A stretch of 64,000 nucleotides of DNA, taken from the NCBI RefSeq assembly GCF_051014445.1, contig NW_027488365.1, positions 43,534,001-43,598,000 on the forward strand, in the 5' to 3' direction. The notes beneath the pieces were generated by a model. It was not told the origin of the DNA. It was given only the letters and a program-made list of their open reading frames with translations, and did no database searches. The DNA is from Colletes latitarsis (lineage: Eukaryota > Arthropoda > Insecta > Hymenoptera > Colletidae). This document shows positions 37,021-51,136 of the stretch, in pieces. Made by a program: the position numbers and the translations under genes. Within the stretch, counting starts at the first letter, position 1. Each line of letters starts with the position of its first letter.

Positions 37021-40000
37021 TTTCGCTAACTTGTTGGCCAGATCTTGGGTTTTTTTCGTGTTTGAATCACGTAGTAATGTGGTAACACACTGAAACAGTC
37101 AATTAAACCCGGTCTCGATCAATATTTTAGAGGATAACGCCGGTTAGGTCTGGGTTAGATCTGGGAAATGCGCGCATCTGGCTTATACTTTCTCCTTTTT
37201 CGCAAACTTGTTGGCCAGATCTTGGGTTTTTTTCGTGTTTGAATCACGTAGTAATGTGGTACCACACTGAGGCAGTCAATTAAACCTGGTTTCGATCAAT
37301 ATTTTAGAGGATAACACCGGTTAGGTCTGGGCTAGGTCCGGGATATGCCCGCATCTGGCTCATGATTTTGGCATCTTCGCATACTTGTTGGCCAGATCCT
37401 GGGTTTTTTTCGTGTTTGAATCACGTAGTAATGTGGTAACACACTGAAGCAGTCAATTAAACCTGGTTTCGATCAATATTTTAGAGAATAACACCGGTTA
37501 GGACTGGGTTAGGTCTGGGTTATGCCCGCATCTGGCTCATGATTTTGCCTTCTTCGCATACTTGTTGGCCAGATCCTGGGTTTTTTTCGTGTTTGAATCA
37601 CGTAGTAATGTGGTAACACACTGAAGCAGTCAATTAAACCTTGTTTCGATCAATATTTTAGAGGATAACAACGGTTAGGTCTGGGCTAGGTCCGGGATAT
37701 GCCCGCATCTGGCTCATGATTTTGGCATCTTCGCATACTTGTTGGCCAGATCCTGGGTTTTTTTCGTGTTTGAATCACGTAGTAATGTGGTAACACACTG
37801 AAGCAGTCAATTAAACCTGGTTTCGATCAATATTTTAGAGGATAACACCGGTTAGGACTGGGTTAGGTCTGGGTTATGCCCGCATCTGGCTCATGATTTT
37901 GCCTTCTTCGCATACTTGTTGGCCAGATCCTGGGTTTTTTCCGTGTTTGAATCACGTAGTACTGTGGTACCACACTGAGGCAGTCAATTAAACCTGGTTT
38001 CGATCAATATTTCAGAGGATAACACCGGTTAGGTCTGGGCTAGGTCCGGGATATGCCCGCATCTGGCTCATGATTTTGGCATCTTCGCATACTTGTTGGC
38101 CAGATCCTGGGTTTTTTTCATGTTTGAATCACGTAGTAATGTGGTAACACACTGAAGCAGTCAATTAAACCTGGTTTCGATCAATATTTTAGAGGATAAC
38201 ACCGGTTAGGTCTGGGTTAGGTCTGGGTTATGCCCGCATCTGGCTCATGATTTTGCCTTTTTCGCAAACTTGTTGGCCAGATGTTGGGTTTTTTTCGTGT
38301 TTGAATCACGTAGTAATGTGGTAACACACAGAAACAATTCATTAAACCTGGATTCGGACAGTATTTTAGAGGATAACACCGGTTAGGTCTGGGTTAGGTC
38401 TTGGATATGCGCGCATCTGGCTCATGATTTTGCCTTTTTCGCATACTTGTTGGCCGGATCCTGGGTTTTTTTCGTGTTTGAATCACGTAGTAATGTGGTA
38501 CCACACTAAGGTAGTCAATTAAACCTGGTTTCGATCATTATTTCAGAGGATAACACCGGTTAGGTCTGGGTTAGGTCTGGGTTATGCCCGCATCTGGCTC
38601 ATGATTTTGCCTTCTTCGCATACTTGTTGGCCAGATACAGGGTTTTTTTCGTGTTTGAATCACGTAGTAATGTGGTAACACACTGAAGCAGTCAATTAAA
38701 CCTGGTTTCGATCAATATTTTAGAGGATAACACCGGTTAGGTCTGGGATAGGTCTGGGTTATGCCCGCATCTGGCTCATGATTTTGCCTTCTTCGCATAC
38801 TTGTTGGCCAGATCCTGGGTTTTTTCCGTGTTTGAATCACGTAGTAATGTGGTACCACACTGAGGCAGTCAATTAAACCTGGTTTCGATCAATATTTCAG
38901 AGGATAACACCGGTTAGGACTGGGCTAGGTCCGGGATATGCCCGCATCTGGCTCATGATTTTGCCTTTTTCGCAAACTTGTTGGCCAGATCTTGGGTTTT
39001 TTTCGTGTTTGAATCACGTAGTAATGTGGTAACACACTGAAGCAGTCAATTAAACCCGGTTACGATCAATATTTTAGAGGATAACGCCGGTTAGGTCTGG
39101 GTTAGATCTGGGAAATGCGCGCATCTGGCTTATACTTTCTCCTTTTTCGCAAACTTGTTTGCCATATCCTGGTTTTTTTTCGTGTTTGAATCACGTAGTA
39201 ATGTGGCAACACAATGAAGCAGTCAATTAACCCTGGTTTCGATCCATATTTTGGAGGATAACACCGGTTAGGTCTGGGTTAGTTCTGGGTTATGCCCGCA
39301 TCTGGCATATACTTTCGCCTTTTTCGCAAACTTGTTGGCTAGATCCTGGGTTTTTTCCGTGTTTGAATCACGTAGTAATGTGGTACCACACTGAGGTAAT
39401 CAATTAAACCTGGTTTCGATCAATATTTTAGAGGATAACACCAGTTAGGTCTGGGTTAGGTCTGGGTTTTGCCCGCATCTGGCTTATACTTTCGCCTTTT
39501 TCGCAAACTTGTTGGCTAGATCCTGGGTTTTTTTCGTGTTTGAATCACGTAGTAATGTGGTAACACACTGAAACAGTCAATTAAACCCGGTCTCGATCAA
39601 TATTTTAGAGGATAACGCCGGTTAGGTCTGGGTTAGATCTGGGAAATGCGCGCATCTGGCTTATACTTTCTCCTTTTTCGCAAACTTGTTGGCCAGATCT
39701 TGGGTTTTTTTCGTGTTTGAATCACGTAGTAATGTGGTACCACACTGAGGCAGTCAATTAAACCTGGTTTCGATCAATATTTTAGAGGATAACACCGGTT
39801 AGGTCTGGGCTAGGTCCGGGATATGCCCGCATCTGGCTCATCATTTTGGCATCTTCGCATACTTGTTGGCCAGATCCTGGGTTTTTTTCGTGTTTGAATC
39901 ACGTAGTAATGTGGTAACACACTGAAGCAGTCAATTAAACCTGGTTTCGATCAATATTTTAGAGGATAACACCGGTTAGGACTGGGTTAGGTCTGGGTTA

Positions 40001-43000
40001 TGCCCGCATCTGGCTCATGATTTTGCCTTCTTCGCATACTTGTTGGCCAGATCCTGGGTTTTTTTCGTGTTTGAATCACGTAGTAATGTGGTAACACACT
40101 GAAGCAGTCAATTAAACCTTGTTTCGATCAATATTTTAGAGGATAACAACGGTTAGGTCTGGGCTAGGTCCGGGATATGCCCGCATCTGGCTCATGATTT
40201 TGGCATCTTCGCATACTTGTTGGCCAGATCCTGGGTTTTTTTCGTGTTTGGATCACGTAGTAATGTGGTAACACACTGAAGCAGTCAATTAAACCTGGTT
40301 TCGATCAATATTTTAGAGGATAACACCGGTTAGGACTGGGTTAGGTCCAGGATATGCCCGCATCTGGCTCATGATTTTGCCTTCTTCGCATACTTGTTGG
40401 CCAGATCCTGGGTTTTTTTCGTGTTTGAATCACGTAGTAATGTGGTAACACACTGAAGCAGTCAATTAAACCTGGTTTCGATCAAGATTTTAGAGGATAA
40501 CACCGGTTAGGACTGGGTTAGGTCTGGGATATGCGCGCATCTGGCATATACTTTCGCCTTTTTCGCAAACTTGTTGGCTAGATCCTGGGTTTTTTCCGTG
40601 TTTGAATCACGTAGTAATGTGGTACCACACTGAGGTAGTCAATTAAACCTGGTATCGATCAATATTTCAGAGGATAACACCGGCTAGGTCTGGGATAGGT
40701 CCGGGATATGCCCGCATCTGGCTCATGATTTTGCCTTCTTCGCATACTTGTTGGCCAGATCCTGGGTTTTTTTCGTGTTTGAATCACGTAGTAATGTGGT
40801 AACACACTGAAGCAGTCAATTAAACCTGGTTTCGATCAATATTTTAGAGGATAACACCGGTTAGGACTGGGTTAGGTCTGGGTTATGCCCGCATCTGGCT
40901 CATGATTTTGCCTTCTTCGCATACTTGTTGGCCAGATCCTGGGTTTTTTCCGTGTTTGAATCACGTAGTAATGTGGTACCACACTGAGGCAGTTAATTAA
41001 ACCTGGTTTCGATCAATATTTCAGAGGATAACACCGGTTAGGTCTGGGCTAGGTCCGGGATATGCCCGCATCTGGCTCATGATTTTGGCATCTTCGCATA
41101 CTTGTTGGCCAGATCCTGGGTTTTTTTCGTGTTTGAATCACGTAGTAATGTGGTAACACACTGAAGCAGTCAATTAAACCTGGTTTCGATCAATTTTTTA
41201 GAGGATAACACCGGTTAGGACTGGGTTAGGTCTGGGTTATGCCCGCATCTGGCTCATGATTTTGCCTTCTTCGCATACTTGTTGGCCAGATCCTGGGTTT
41301 GTTTCGTGTTTGAATCACGTAGTAATGTGGTAACACACTGAAGCAGTCAATTGAATCTTGTTTCGATCAATATTTTAGAGGATAACAGCGGTTAGGTCTG
41401 GGCTAGGTCTGGGATATGCCCGCATCTGGCTCATGATTTTGGCATCTTCGCATACTTGTTGGCCAGATCCTGGGTTTTTTCTGTGTTTGAATCACGTAGT
41501 AATGTGGTACCACACTAAGGTAGTCAATTAAACCTGGTTTCGATCAATATTTCAGAGGATAACACCGGTTAGGTCTGGGTTAGGTCGGGGATACGCCCGC
41601 TTCTGGCTCATGATTTTGCCTTCTTCGCATACTTGTTGGCCAGATCCTGGGTTTTTTTCGTGTTTGAATCACGTAGTAATGTGGTAACACACTGAAGCAG
41701 TCAATTAAAGCTGGTTTCGATCAATATTTTAGAGGATAACACCGGTTAGGTCTGGGTTAGGTCTGGGATATGCGCGCATCTGGCATATACTTTTGCCTTT
41801 TTCGCAAACTTGTTGACTAGATCCTGGGTTTTTTTCGTGATTGAATCACGTAGTAATGTGGTAACAAACTGGAGCAGTCAATCAAACCTGGTTTCGATCA
41901 ATATTTTGGAGGATAACACCGGTTAGGTCTGGGTTAGGTCTGGGATATGCGCGCATCTGGCATATACTTTCGCCTTTTTCGCAAACTTGTTGGCTAGATC
42001 CTGGGTTTTTTCCGTGTTTGAATCATGTAGTAATGTGGTACCACACTGAGGTAATCAATTAAACCTGGTATCGATCAATATTTCAGAGGATAACACCGGT
42101 TAGGTCTGGGTTAGGTCCGGGATATGCCCGCATCTGGCTCATGATTTTGCCTTCTTCGCATACTTGTTGGCCCGATCCTGGGTTTTTCTCGTGTTTGAAT
42201 CACGTAGTAATGTGGTAACACACTGAAGCAGTCAATTAAACCTGGTTTCGATCAATATTTTAGAGGATAACAACGGTTAGGTCTGGGATAGGTCTGGGTT
42301 ATGCCCGCATCTGGCTCACGATTTTGCCTTCTTCGCATACTTGTTGGCCAGATCCTGGGTTTTTTCCGTGTTTGAATCACGTAGTAATGTGGTACCACAC
42401 TGAGGTAATCAATTAAACCTGGTTTCGATCAATATTTCAGAGGATAACACCGGTTAGGTCTGGGCTAGGTCCGGGATATGCCGGCATCTGGCTCATGATT
42501 TTGGCATCTTCGCATACTTGTTCGCCAGATCCTGGGTTTTTTTCGTGTTTGAATCACGTAGTAATGTGGTAACACACTGAAGCAGTCAATTAAACCTGGT
42601 TTCGATCAATATTTTAGAGGATAACACCGGTTAGGACTGGGTTAGGTCTGGGTTATGCCCGCATCTGGCTCATGATTTTGCCTTCTTCGCATACTTGATG
42701 GCCAGATCCTGGGTTTTTTTCGTGTTTGAATCACGTAGTAATGTGGTAACACACTGAAGCAGTCAATTAAACCTGGTTTCGATCAATATTTTAGAGGATA
42801 ACACCGGTTAGGTCTGGGTTAGGTCTGGGATATGCGCGCATCTGGCATATACTTTCGCCTTTTTCGCAAACTTGTTGGCTAGATCCTGGGTTTTTTTCGT
42901 GATTGAATCACGTAGTAATGTGGTAACACACTGAAGCAGTCAATCAAACCTGGTTTCGATCAATATTTTAGAGGATAACACCGGTTAGGTCTGGGATAGG

Positions 43001-46000
43001 TCTGGGTTATGCCCGCATCTGGCTCATGATTTTGCCTTCTTCGCATACTTGTTGGCCAGATCCTGGGTTTTTTCCGTGTTTGAATCACGTAGTAATGTGG
43101 TACCACACTGAGGCAGTCAATTAAACCTGGTTTCGATCAATATTTCAGAGGATAACACCGGTTAGGTCTGGGCTAGCTCCGGGATATGCCCGCATCTGGC
43201 TCATGATTTTGGCATCTTCGCATACTTGTTGGCCAGATCCTGGGTTTTTTTCGTGTTTGAATCACGTAGTAATGTGGTAACACACTGAAGCAGTCAATTA
43301 AACCTGGTTTCGATCAATATTTTAGAGGGTAACACCGGTTAGGACTGGGTTAGGTCTGGGTTATGCCCGCATCTGGCTCATGATTTTGCCTTCTTCGCAT
43401 ACTTGTTGGCTAGATCCTGGGTTTTTTTCGTGTTTGAATCACGTAGTAATGTGGTAACACACTGAAGCAGTCAATTAAACCTGGTTTCGATCAATATTTT
43501 AGAGGATAACACCGGTTAGGTCTGGGTTAGGTCTGGGTTATGCCCGCATCTGGCTCATGATTTTGCCTTTTTCGCAAACTTGTTGGCCAGATGTTGGGTT
43601 TTTTTCGTGTTTGAATCACGTAGTAATGTGGTAACACACAGAAACAATTCATTAAACCTGGATTCGGACAGTATTTTAGAGGATAACACCGGTTAGGTCT
43701 GGGTTAGGTCTTGGATATGCGCGCATCTGGCTTATACTTTCTCCTTTTTCGCAAACTTGTGGGCTAGATCCTGGGAATTTTCGGGTTCGAATCACGTAGT
43801 AATGTGGTAACACACTGAAGCAGTCAATTAAACCTGGTTTCGATCAATATTTTAGAGGATAACACCGGTTAGGTCTGGGTTAGGTCTGGGATATGCGCGC
43901 ATCTGGCTCATGATTTTGCCTTTTTCGCATACTTGTTGGCCGGATCCTGGGTTTTTTTCGTGTTTGAATCACGTAGTAATGTGGTAACACAATGAAGCAG
44001 TCAATTAACCCTGGTTTCGATCAATATTTTGGAGGATAACACCGGTCAGGTCTGGGTAAGGTCTGGGTTATGCCCGCATCTGGCTCATGATTATGCCTTA
44101 AACGCAAACTTGTTGGCCCGATCCTGGGTTTTTTTCCGTGTTTGAATCACGTAGTAGTGTTGTAGGACACTGAGGCAGTCAATTAAACCTGGTTTCGATC
44201 AATATTTTAGAGGATAACACCGGTTAGGTCTGGGTTAGGTCTGGGTTATGCCCGCAGCTGGCTTATACTTTCGCCTTTTTCGCAAACTTGTTGGCTAGAT
44301 CCTGGGTTTTTTTCGTGTTTGAATCACGTAGTAATGTGGTAACACAATGAAGCAGTCAATTAACCCTGGTTTCGATCAATATTTTGGAGGATAACACCGG
44401 TTAGGTCTGGGTTAGGTCTGGGTTATACCCGCATCTGGCTCATGATTTTGCCTTTTTCGCAAACTTGTTGGCCAGATCTTGGGTTTTTTTCGTGTTTGAA
44501 TCACGTAGTAATGTGGTAATACACTGAAGCAGTCAATTAAACCCGGTTACGATCAATATTTTAGAGGATAACGCCGGTTAGGTCTGGGTTAGATCTGGGA
44601 AATGCGCGCATCTGGCTTATACTTTCTCCTTTTTCGCAAACTTGTTGGCCAGATCTTGGGTTTTTTTCGTGTTTGAATCACGTAATAATGTGGTACCACA
44701 CTGAGGCAGTCAATTAAACCTGGTTTCGATCAATATTTTAGAGGATAACACCGGTTAGGTCTGGGCTAGGTCCGGGATATGCCCGCATCTGGCTCATGAT
44801 TTTGGCATCTTCGCATACTTGTTGGCCAGATCCTGGGTTTTTTTCGTGTTTGAATCACGTAGTAATGTGGTAACACACTGAAGCAGTCAATTAAACCTGG
44901 TTTCGATCAATATTTTAGAGGATAACACCGGTTAGGACTGGGTTAGGTCTGGGTTATGCCCGCATCTGGCTCATGATTTTGCCTTCTTCGCATACTTGTT
45001 GGCCAGATCCTGGGTTTTTTTCGTGTTTGAATCACGTAGTAATGTGGTAACACACTGAAGCAGTCAATTAAACCTTGTTTCGATCAATATTTTAAAGGAT
45101 AACAACGGTTAGGTCTGGGCTAGGTCCGGGATATGCCCGCATCTGGCTCATGATTTTGGCATCTTCGCATACTTGTTGGCCAGATCCTGGGTTTTTTTCG
45201 TGTTTGAATCACGTAGTAATGTGGTAACACACTGAAGCAGTCAATTAAACCTGGTTTCGATCAATATTTTAGAGGATAACACCGGTTAGGACTGGGTTAG
45301 GTCCGGGATATGCCCGCATCTGGCTCATGATTTTGCCTTCTTCGCATACTTGTTGGCCAGATCCTGGGTTTTATTCGTGTTTGAATCACGTAGTAATGTG
45401 GTAACACACTGAAGCAGTCAATTAAACCTGGTTTCGATCAAGATTTTAGAGGATAACACCGGTTAGGACTGGGTTAGGTCTGGGATATGCGCGCATCTGG
45501 CATATACTTTCGCCTTTTTCGCAAACTTGTTGGCTAGATCCTGGGTTTTTTCCGTGTTTGAATCACGTAGTAATGTGGTACCACACTGAGGTAGTCAATT
45601 AAACCTGGTTTCGATCAATATTTCAGAGGATAACACCGGTTAGGTCTGGGTTAGGTCCGGGATATGCCCGCATCTGGCTCATGATTTTGCCTTCTTCGCA
45701 TACTTGTTGGCCAGATCCTGGGTTTTTTTCGTGTTTGAATCACGTAGTAATGTGGTAACACACTGAAGCAGTCAATTAAACCTGGTTTCGATCAATATTT
45801 TAGAGGATAACACCGGTTAGGACTGGGTTAGGTCTGGGTTATGCCCGCATCTGGCTCATGATTTTGCCTTCTTCGCATACTTGTTGGCCAGATCCTGGGT
45901 TTGTTTCGTGTTTGAATCACGTAGTAATGTGGTAACACACTGAAGCAGTCAATTAAACCTTGTTTCGATCAATATTTTAGAGGATAACAACGGTTAGGTC

Positions 46001-47962
46001 TGGGCTAGGTCCGGGATATGCCCGCATCTGGCTCATGATTTTGGCATCTTCGCATACTTGTTGGCCAGATCCTGGGTTTTTTTCGTGTTTGAATCACGTA
46101 GTAATGTGGTAACACACTGAAGCAGTCAATTAAACCTGGTTTCGATCAATATTTTAGAGGATAACACCGGTTAGGACTGGGTTAGGTCTGGGTTATGCCC
46201 GCATCTGGCTCATGATTTTGTCTTCTTCGCATACTTGTTGGCCAGATCCTGGGTTTTTTTCGTGTTTGAATCACGTAGTAATGTGGTAACACACTGAAGC
46301 AGTCAATCAAACCTGGTTTCGATCAATATTTTAGAGGATAACACCGGTTAGGTCTGGGTTAGGTCTGGGATATGGGCGCATCTGGCATATACTTTCGCCT
46401 TTTTCCCAAACTTGTTGGCCAGATCCTGGGTTTTTTCCGTGTTTGAATCACGTAGTAATGTGGTACCACACTAAGGTAGTCAATTAAACCTGGTTTCGAT
46501 CAATATTTCAGAGGATAACACCGGTTAGGTCTGGGTTAGGTCTGGGTTATGCCCGCATCTGGCTCATGATTTTGCCTTCTTCGCATACTTGTTGGCCAGA
46601 TCCTGGGTTTTTTCCGTGTTTGAATCACGTAGTAATGTGGTACCACACTGAGGCAGTCAATTAAACCTGGTTTCGATCAATATTTCAGAGGATAACACCG
46701 GTTAGGTCTGGGCTAGGTCCGGGATATGCCCGCATCTGGCTCTTGATTTTGGCATCTTCGCATACTTGTTGGCCAGATCCTGGGTTTTTTTCGTGTTTGA
46801 ATCACGTAGTAATGTGGTAACACACTGAAGCAGTCAATTAAACCTGGTTTCGATCAATATTTTAGAGGATAACACCGGTTAGGTCTGGGTTAGGTCTGGG
46901 TTATGCCCGCATCTGGCTCATGATTTTGCCTTTTTCGCAAACTTGTTGGCCAGATGTTGGGTTTTTTTCGTGTTTGAATCACGTAGTAATGTGGTAACAC
47001 ACAGAAACAATTCATTAAACCTGGATTCGGACAGTATTTTAGAGGATTACACCGGTTAGGTCTGGGTTAGGTCTTGGATATGCGCGCATCTGGCTTATAC
47101 TTTCTCCTTTTTCGCAAACTTGTGGGCTAGATCCTGGGAATTTTCGGGTTCGAATCACGTAGTAATGTGGTAACACACTGAAGCAGTCAATTAAACCTGG
47201 TTTCGATCAATATTTTAGAGGATAACACCGGTTAAGTCTGGGTTAGGTCTGGGATATGCGCGCATCTGGCTCATGATTTTGCCTTTTTCGCATACTTGTT
47301 GGCCGGATCCTGGGTTTTTTTCGTGTTTGAATCACGTAGTAATGTGGTAACACAATGAAGCAGTCAATTAACCCTGGTTTCGCTCAATATTTTGGAGGAT
47401 AACACCGGTCAGGTCTGGGTAAGGTCTGGGTTATGCCCGCATCTGGCTCATGATTATGTCTTAATCGCAAACTTGTTGGCCAGATCCTGGGTTTTTTCCG
47501 TGTTTCAATCACGTAGTAATGTTGTAGGAACCTGAGGCAGTCAATTAAACCTGGTTTCGATCAATAATTTAGAGGATAACACCGGTTAGGTCTGGGTTAG
47601 GTCTGGGTTATGCCCGCATCTGGCTTATACTTTCGCCTTTTTCGCAAACTTGTTTGCCATATCCTGGTTTTTTTTCGTGTTTGAATCACGTAGTAATGTG
47701 GCAACACAATGAAGCAGTCAATTAACCCTGGTTTCGATCCATATTTTGGAGGATAACACCGGTTAGGTCTGGGTTAGTTCTGGGTTATGCCCGCATCTGG
47801 CATATACTTTCGCCTTTTTCGCAAACTTGTTGGCTAGATCCTGGGTTTTTTCCGTGTTTGAATCACGTAGTAATGTGGTACCACACTGAGGCAGTAAATT
47901 AAACCTGGTTTCGATCAATATTTTAGAGGATAACACCGGTTAGGACTGGGTTAGGTCTGGGT

Positions 47963-49555
47963 TATGCCCGCATCTGGCTCATGATTTTGCCTTCTTCGCA
48001 TACTTGTTGGCCAGATCCTGGGTTTTTTTCGTGTTTGAATCACGTAGTAATGTGGTAACACACTGAAGCAGTCAATTAAACCTTGTTTCGATCAATATTT
48101 TAGAGGATAACAACGGTTAGGTCTGGGCTAGGTCCGGGATATGCCCGCATCTGGCTCATGATTTTGGCATCTTCGCATACTTGTTGGCCAGATCCTGGGT
48201 TTTTTTCGTGTTTGAATCACGTAGTAATGTGGTAACACACTGAAGCAGTCAATTAAACCTGGTTTCGATCAATATTTTAGAGGATAACACCGGTTAGGAC
48301 TGGGTTAGGTCCGGGATATGCCCGCATCTGGCTCATGATTTTGCCTTCTTCGCATACTTGTTGGCCAGATCCTGGGTTTTATTCGTGTTTGAATCACGTA
48401 GTAATGTGGTAACACACTGAAGCAGTCAATTAAACCTGGTTTCGATCAAGATTTTAGAGGATAACACCGGTTAGGACTGGGTTAGGTCTGGGATATGCGC
48501 GCATCTGGCATATATTTTCGCCTTTTTCGCAAACTTGTTGGCTAGATCCTGGGTTTTTTCCGTGTTTGAATCACGTAGTAATGTGGTACCACACTGAGGT
48601 AGTCAATTAAACCTGGTTTCGATCAATATTTCAGAGGATAACACCGGTTAGGTCTGGGTTAGGTCCGGGATATGCCCGCATCTGGCTCATGATTTTGCCT
48701 TCTTCGCATACTTGTTGGCCAGATCCTGGGTTTTTTTCGTGTTTGAATCACGTAGTAATGTGGTAACACACTGAAGCAGTCAATTAAACCTGGTTTCGAT
48801 CAATATTTTAGAGGATAACACCGGTTAGGACTGGGTTAGGTCTGGGTTATGCCCGCATCTGGCTCATGATTTTGCCTTCATCGCATACTTGTTGGCCAGA
48901 TCCTGGGTTTTTTCCGTGTTTGAATCACGTAGTAATGTGGTACCACACTGAGGCAGTCAATTAAACCTGGTTTCGATCAATATTTCAGAGGATAACACCG
49001 GTTAGGTCTGGGCTAGGTCCGGGATATGCCCGCATCTGGCTCATGATTTTGGCATCTTCGCATACTTGTTGGCCAGATCCTGGGTTTTTTTCGTGTTTGA
49101 ATCACGTAGTAATGTGGTAACACACTGAAGCAGTCAATTAAACCTGGTTTCGATCAATTTTTTAGAGGATAACACCGGTTAGGACTGGGTTAGGTCTGGG
49201 TTATGCCCGCATCTGGCTCATGATTTTGCCTTCTTCGCATACTTGTTGGCCAGATCCTGGGTTTGTTTCGTGTTTGAATCACGTAGTAATGTGGTAACAC
49301 ACTGAAGCAGTCAATTAAACCTTGTTTCGATCAATATTTTAGAGGATAACAACGGTTAGGTCTGGGCTAGGTCCGGGATATGCCCGCATCTGGCTCATGA
49401 TTTTGGCATCTTCGCATACTTGTTGGCCAGATCCTGGGTTTTTTTCGTGTTTGAATCACGTAGTAATGTGGTAACACACTGAAGCAGTCAATTAAACCTG
49501 GTTTCGATCAATATTTTAGAGGATAACACCGGTTAGGACTGGGCTAGGTCCGGGA
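47963..49555 (+). repeat. 1593-bp (nine-monomer) tandem repeat, copy 1
   Basis: This is exactly 9 x 177 bases. Markers repeat 1593 bases apart: TTATTCGTG (ATTCG at 48381/49974), CATATATTTTCGCC, CCTTCATCGC, and TTTGTTTCGTG (49264/50857). The left limit is where GGGTTATG becomes GGGATATG (47962/49555). Confidence 0.82.
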
Positions 49556-51136
49556 TATGCCCGCATCTGGCTCATGATTTTGCCTTCTTCGCATACTTGT
49601 TGGCCAGATCCTGGGTTTTTTTCGTGTTTGAATCACGTAGTAATGTGGTAACACACTGAAGCAGTCAATTAAACCTTGTTTCGATCAATATTTTAGAGGA
49701 TAACAACGGTTAGGTCTGGGCTAGGTCCGGGATATGCCCGCATCTGGCTCATGATTTTGGCATCTTCGCATACTTGTTGGCCAGATCCTGGGTTTTTTTC
49801 GTGTTTGAATCACGTAGTAATGTGGTAACACACTGAAGCAGTCAATTAAACCTGGTTTCGATCAATATTTTAGAGGATAACACCGGTTAGGACTGGGTTA
49901 GGTCCGGGATATGCCCGCATCTGGCTCATGATTTTGCCTTCTTCGCATACTTGTTGGCCAGATCCTGGGTTTTATTCGTGTTTGAATCACGTAGTAATGT
50001 GGTAACACACTGAAGCAGTCAATTAAACCTGGTTTCGATCAAGATTTTAGAGGATAACACCGGTTAGGACTGGGTTAGGTCTGGGATATGCGCGCATCTG
50101 GCATATATTTTCGCCTTTTTCGCAAACTTGTTGGCTAGATCCTGGGTTTTTTCCGTGTTTGAATCACGTAGTAATGTGGTACCACACTGAGGTAGTCAAT
50201 TAAACCTGGTTTCGATCAATATTTCAGAGGATAACACCGGTTAGGTCTGGGTTAGGTCCGGGATATGCCCGCATCTGGCTCATGATTTTGCCTTCTTCGC
50301 ATACTTGTTGGCCAGATCCTGGGTTTTTTTCGTGTTTGAATCACGTAGTAATGTGGTAACACACTGAAGCAGTCAATTAAACCTGGTTTCGATCAATATT
50401 TTAGAGGATAACACCGGTTAGGACTGGGTTAGGTCTGGGTTATGCCCGCATCTGGCTCATGATTTTGCCTTCATCGCATACTTGTTGGCCAGATCCTGGG
50501 TTTTTTCCGTGTTTGAATCACGTAGTAATGTGGTACCACACTGAGGCAGTCAATTAAACCTGGTTTCGATCAATATTTCAGAGGATAACACCGGTTAGGT
50601 CTGGGCTAGGTCCGGGATATGCCCGCATCTGGCTCATGATTTTGGCATCTTCGCATACTTGTTGGCCAGATCCTGGGTTTTTTTCGTGTTTGAATCACGT
50701 AGTAATGTGGTAACACACTGAAGCAGTCAATTAAACCTGGTTTCGATCAATTTTTTAGAGGATAACACCGGTTAGGACTGGGTTAGGTCTGGGTTATGCC
50801 CGCATCTGGCTCATGATTTTGCCTTCTTCGCATACTTGTTGGCCAGATCCTGGGTTTGTTTCGTGTTTGAATCACGTAGTAATGTGGTAACACACTGAAG
50901 CAGTCAATTAAACCTTGTTTCGATCAATATTTTAGAGGATAACAACGGTTAGGTCTGGGCTAGGTCCGGGATATGCCCGCATCTGGCTCATGATTTTGGC
51001 ATCTTCGCATACTTGTTGGCCAGATCCTGGGTTTTTTTCGTGTTTGAATCACGTAGTAATGTGGTAACACACTGAAGCAGTCAATTAAACCTGGTTTCGA
51101 TCAATATTTTAGAGGATAACACCGGTTAGGACTGGG
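49556..51136 (+). repeat. 1593-bp tandem repeat, copy 2
   Basis: Second copy of the nine-monomer block. Homology ends at 49544/51137, where GGGCTAGG and GGGTTAGG differ. I found no internal difference at the markers compared by eye. Confidence 0.82.
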
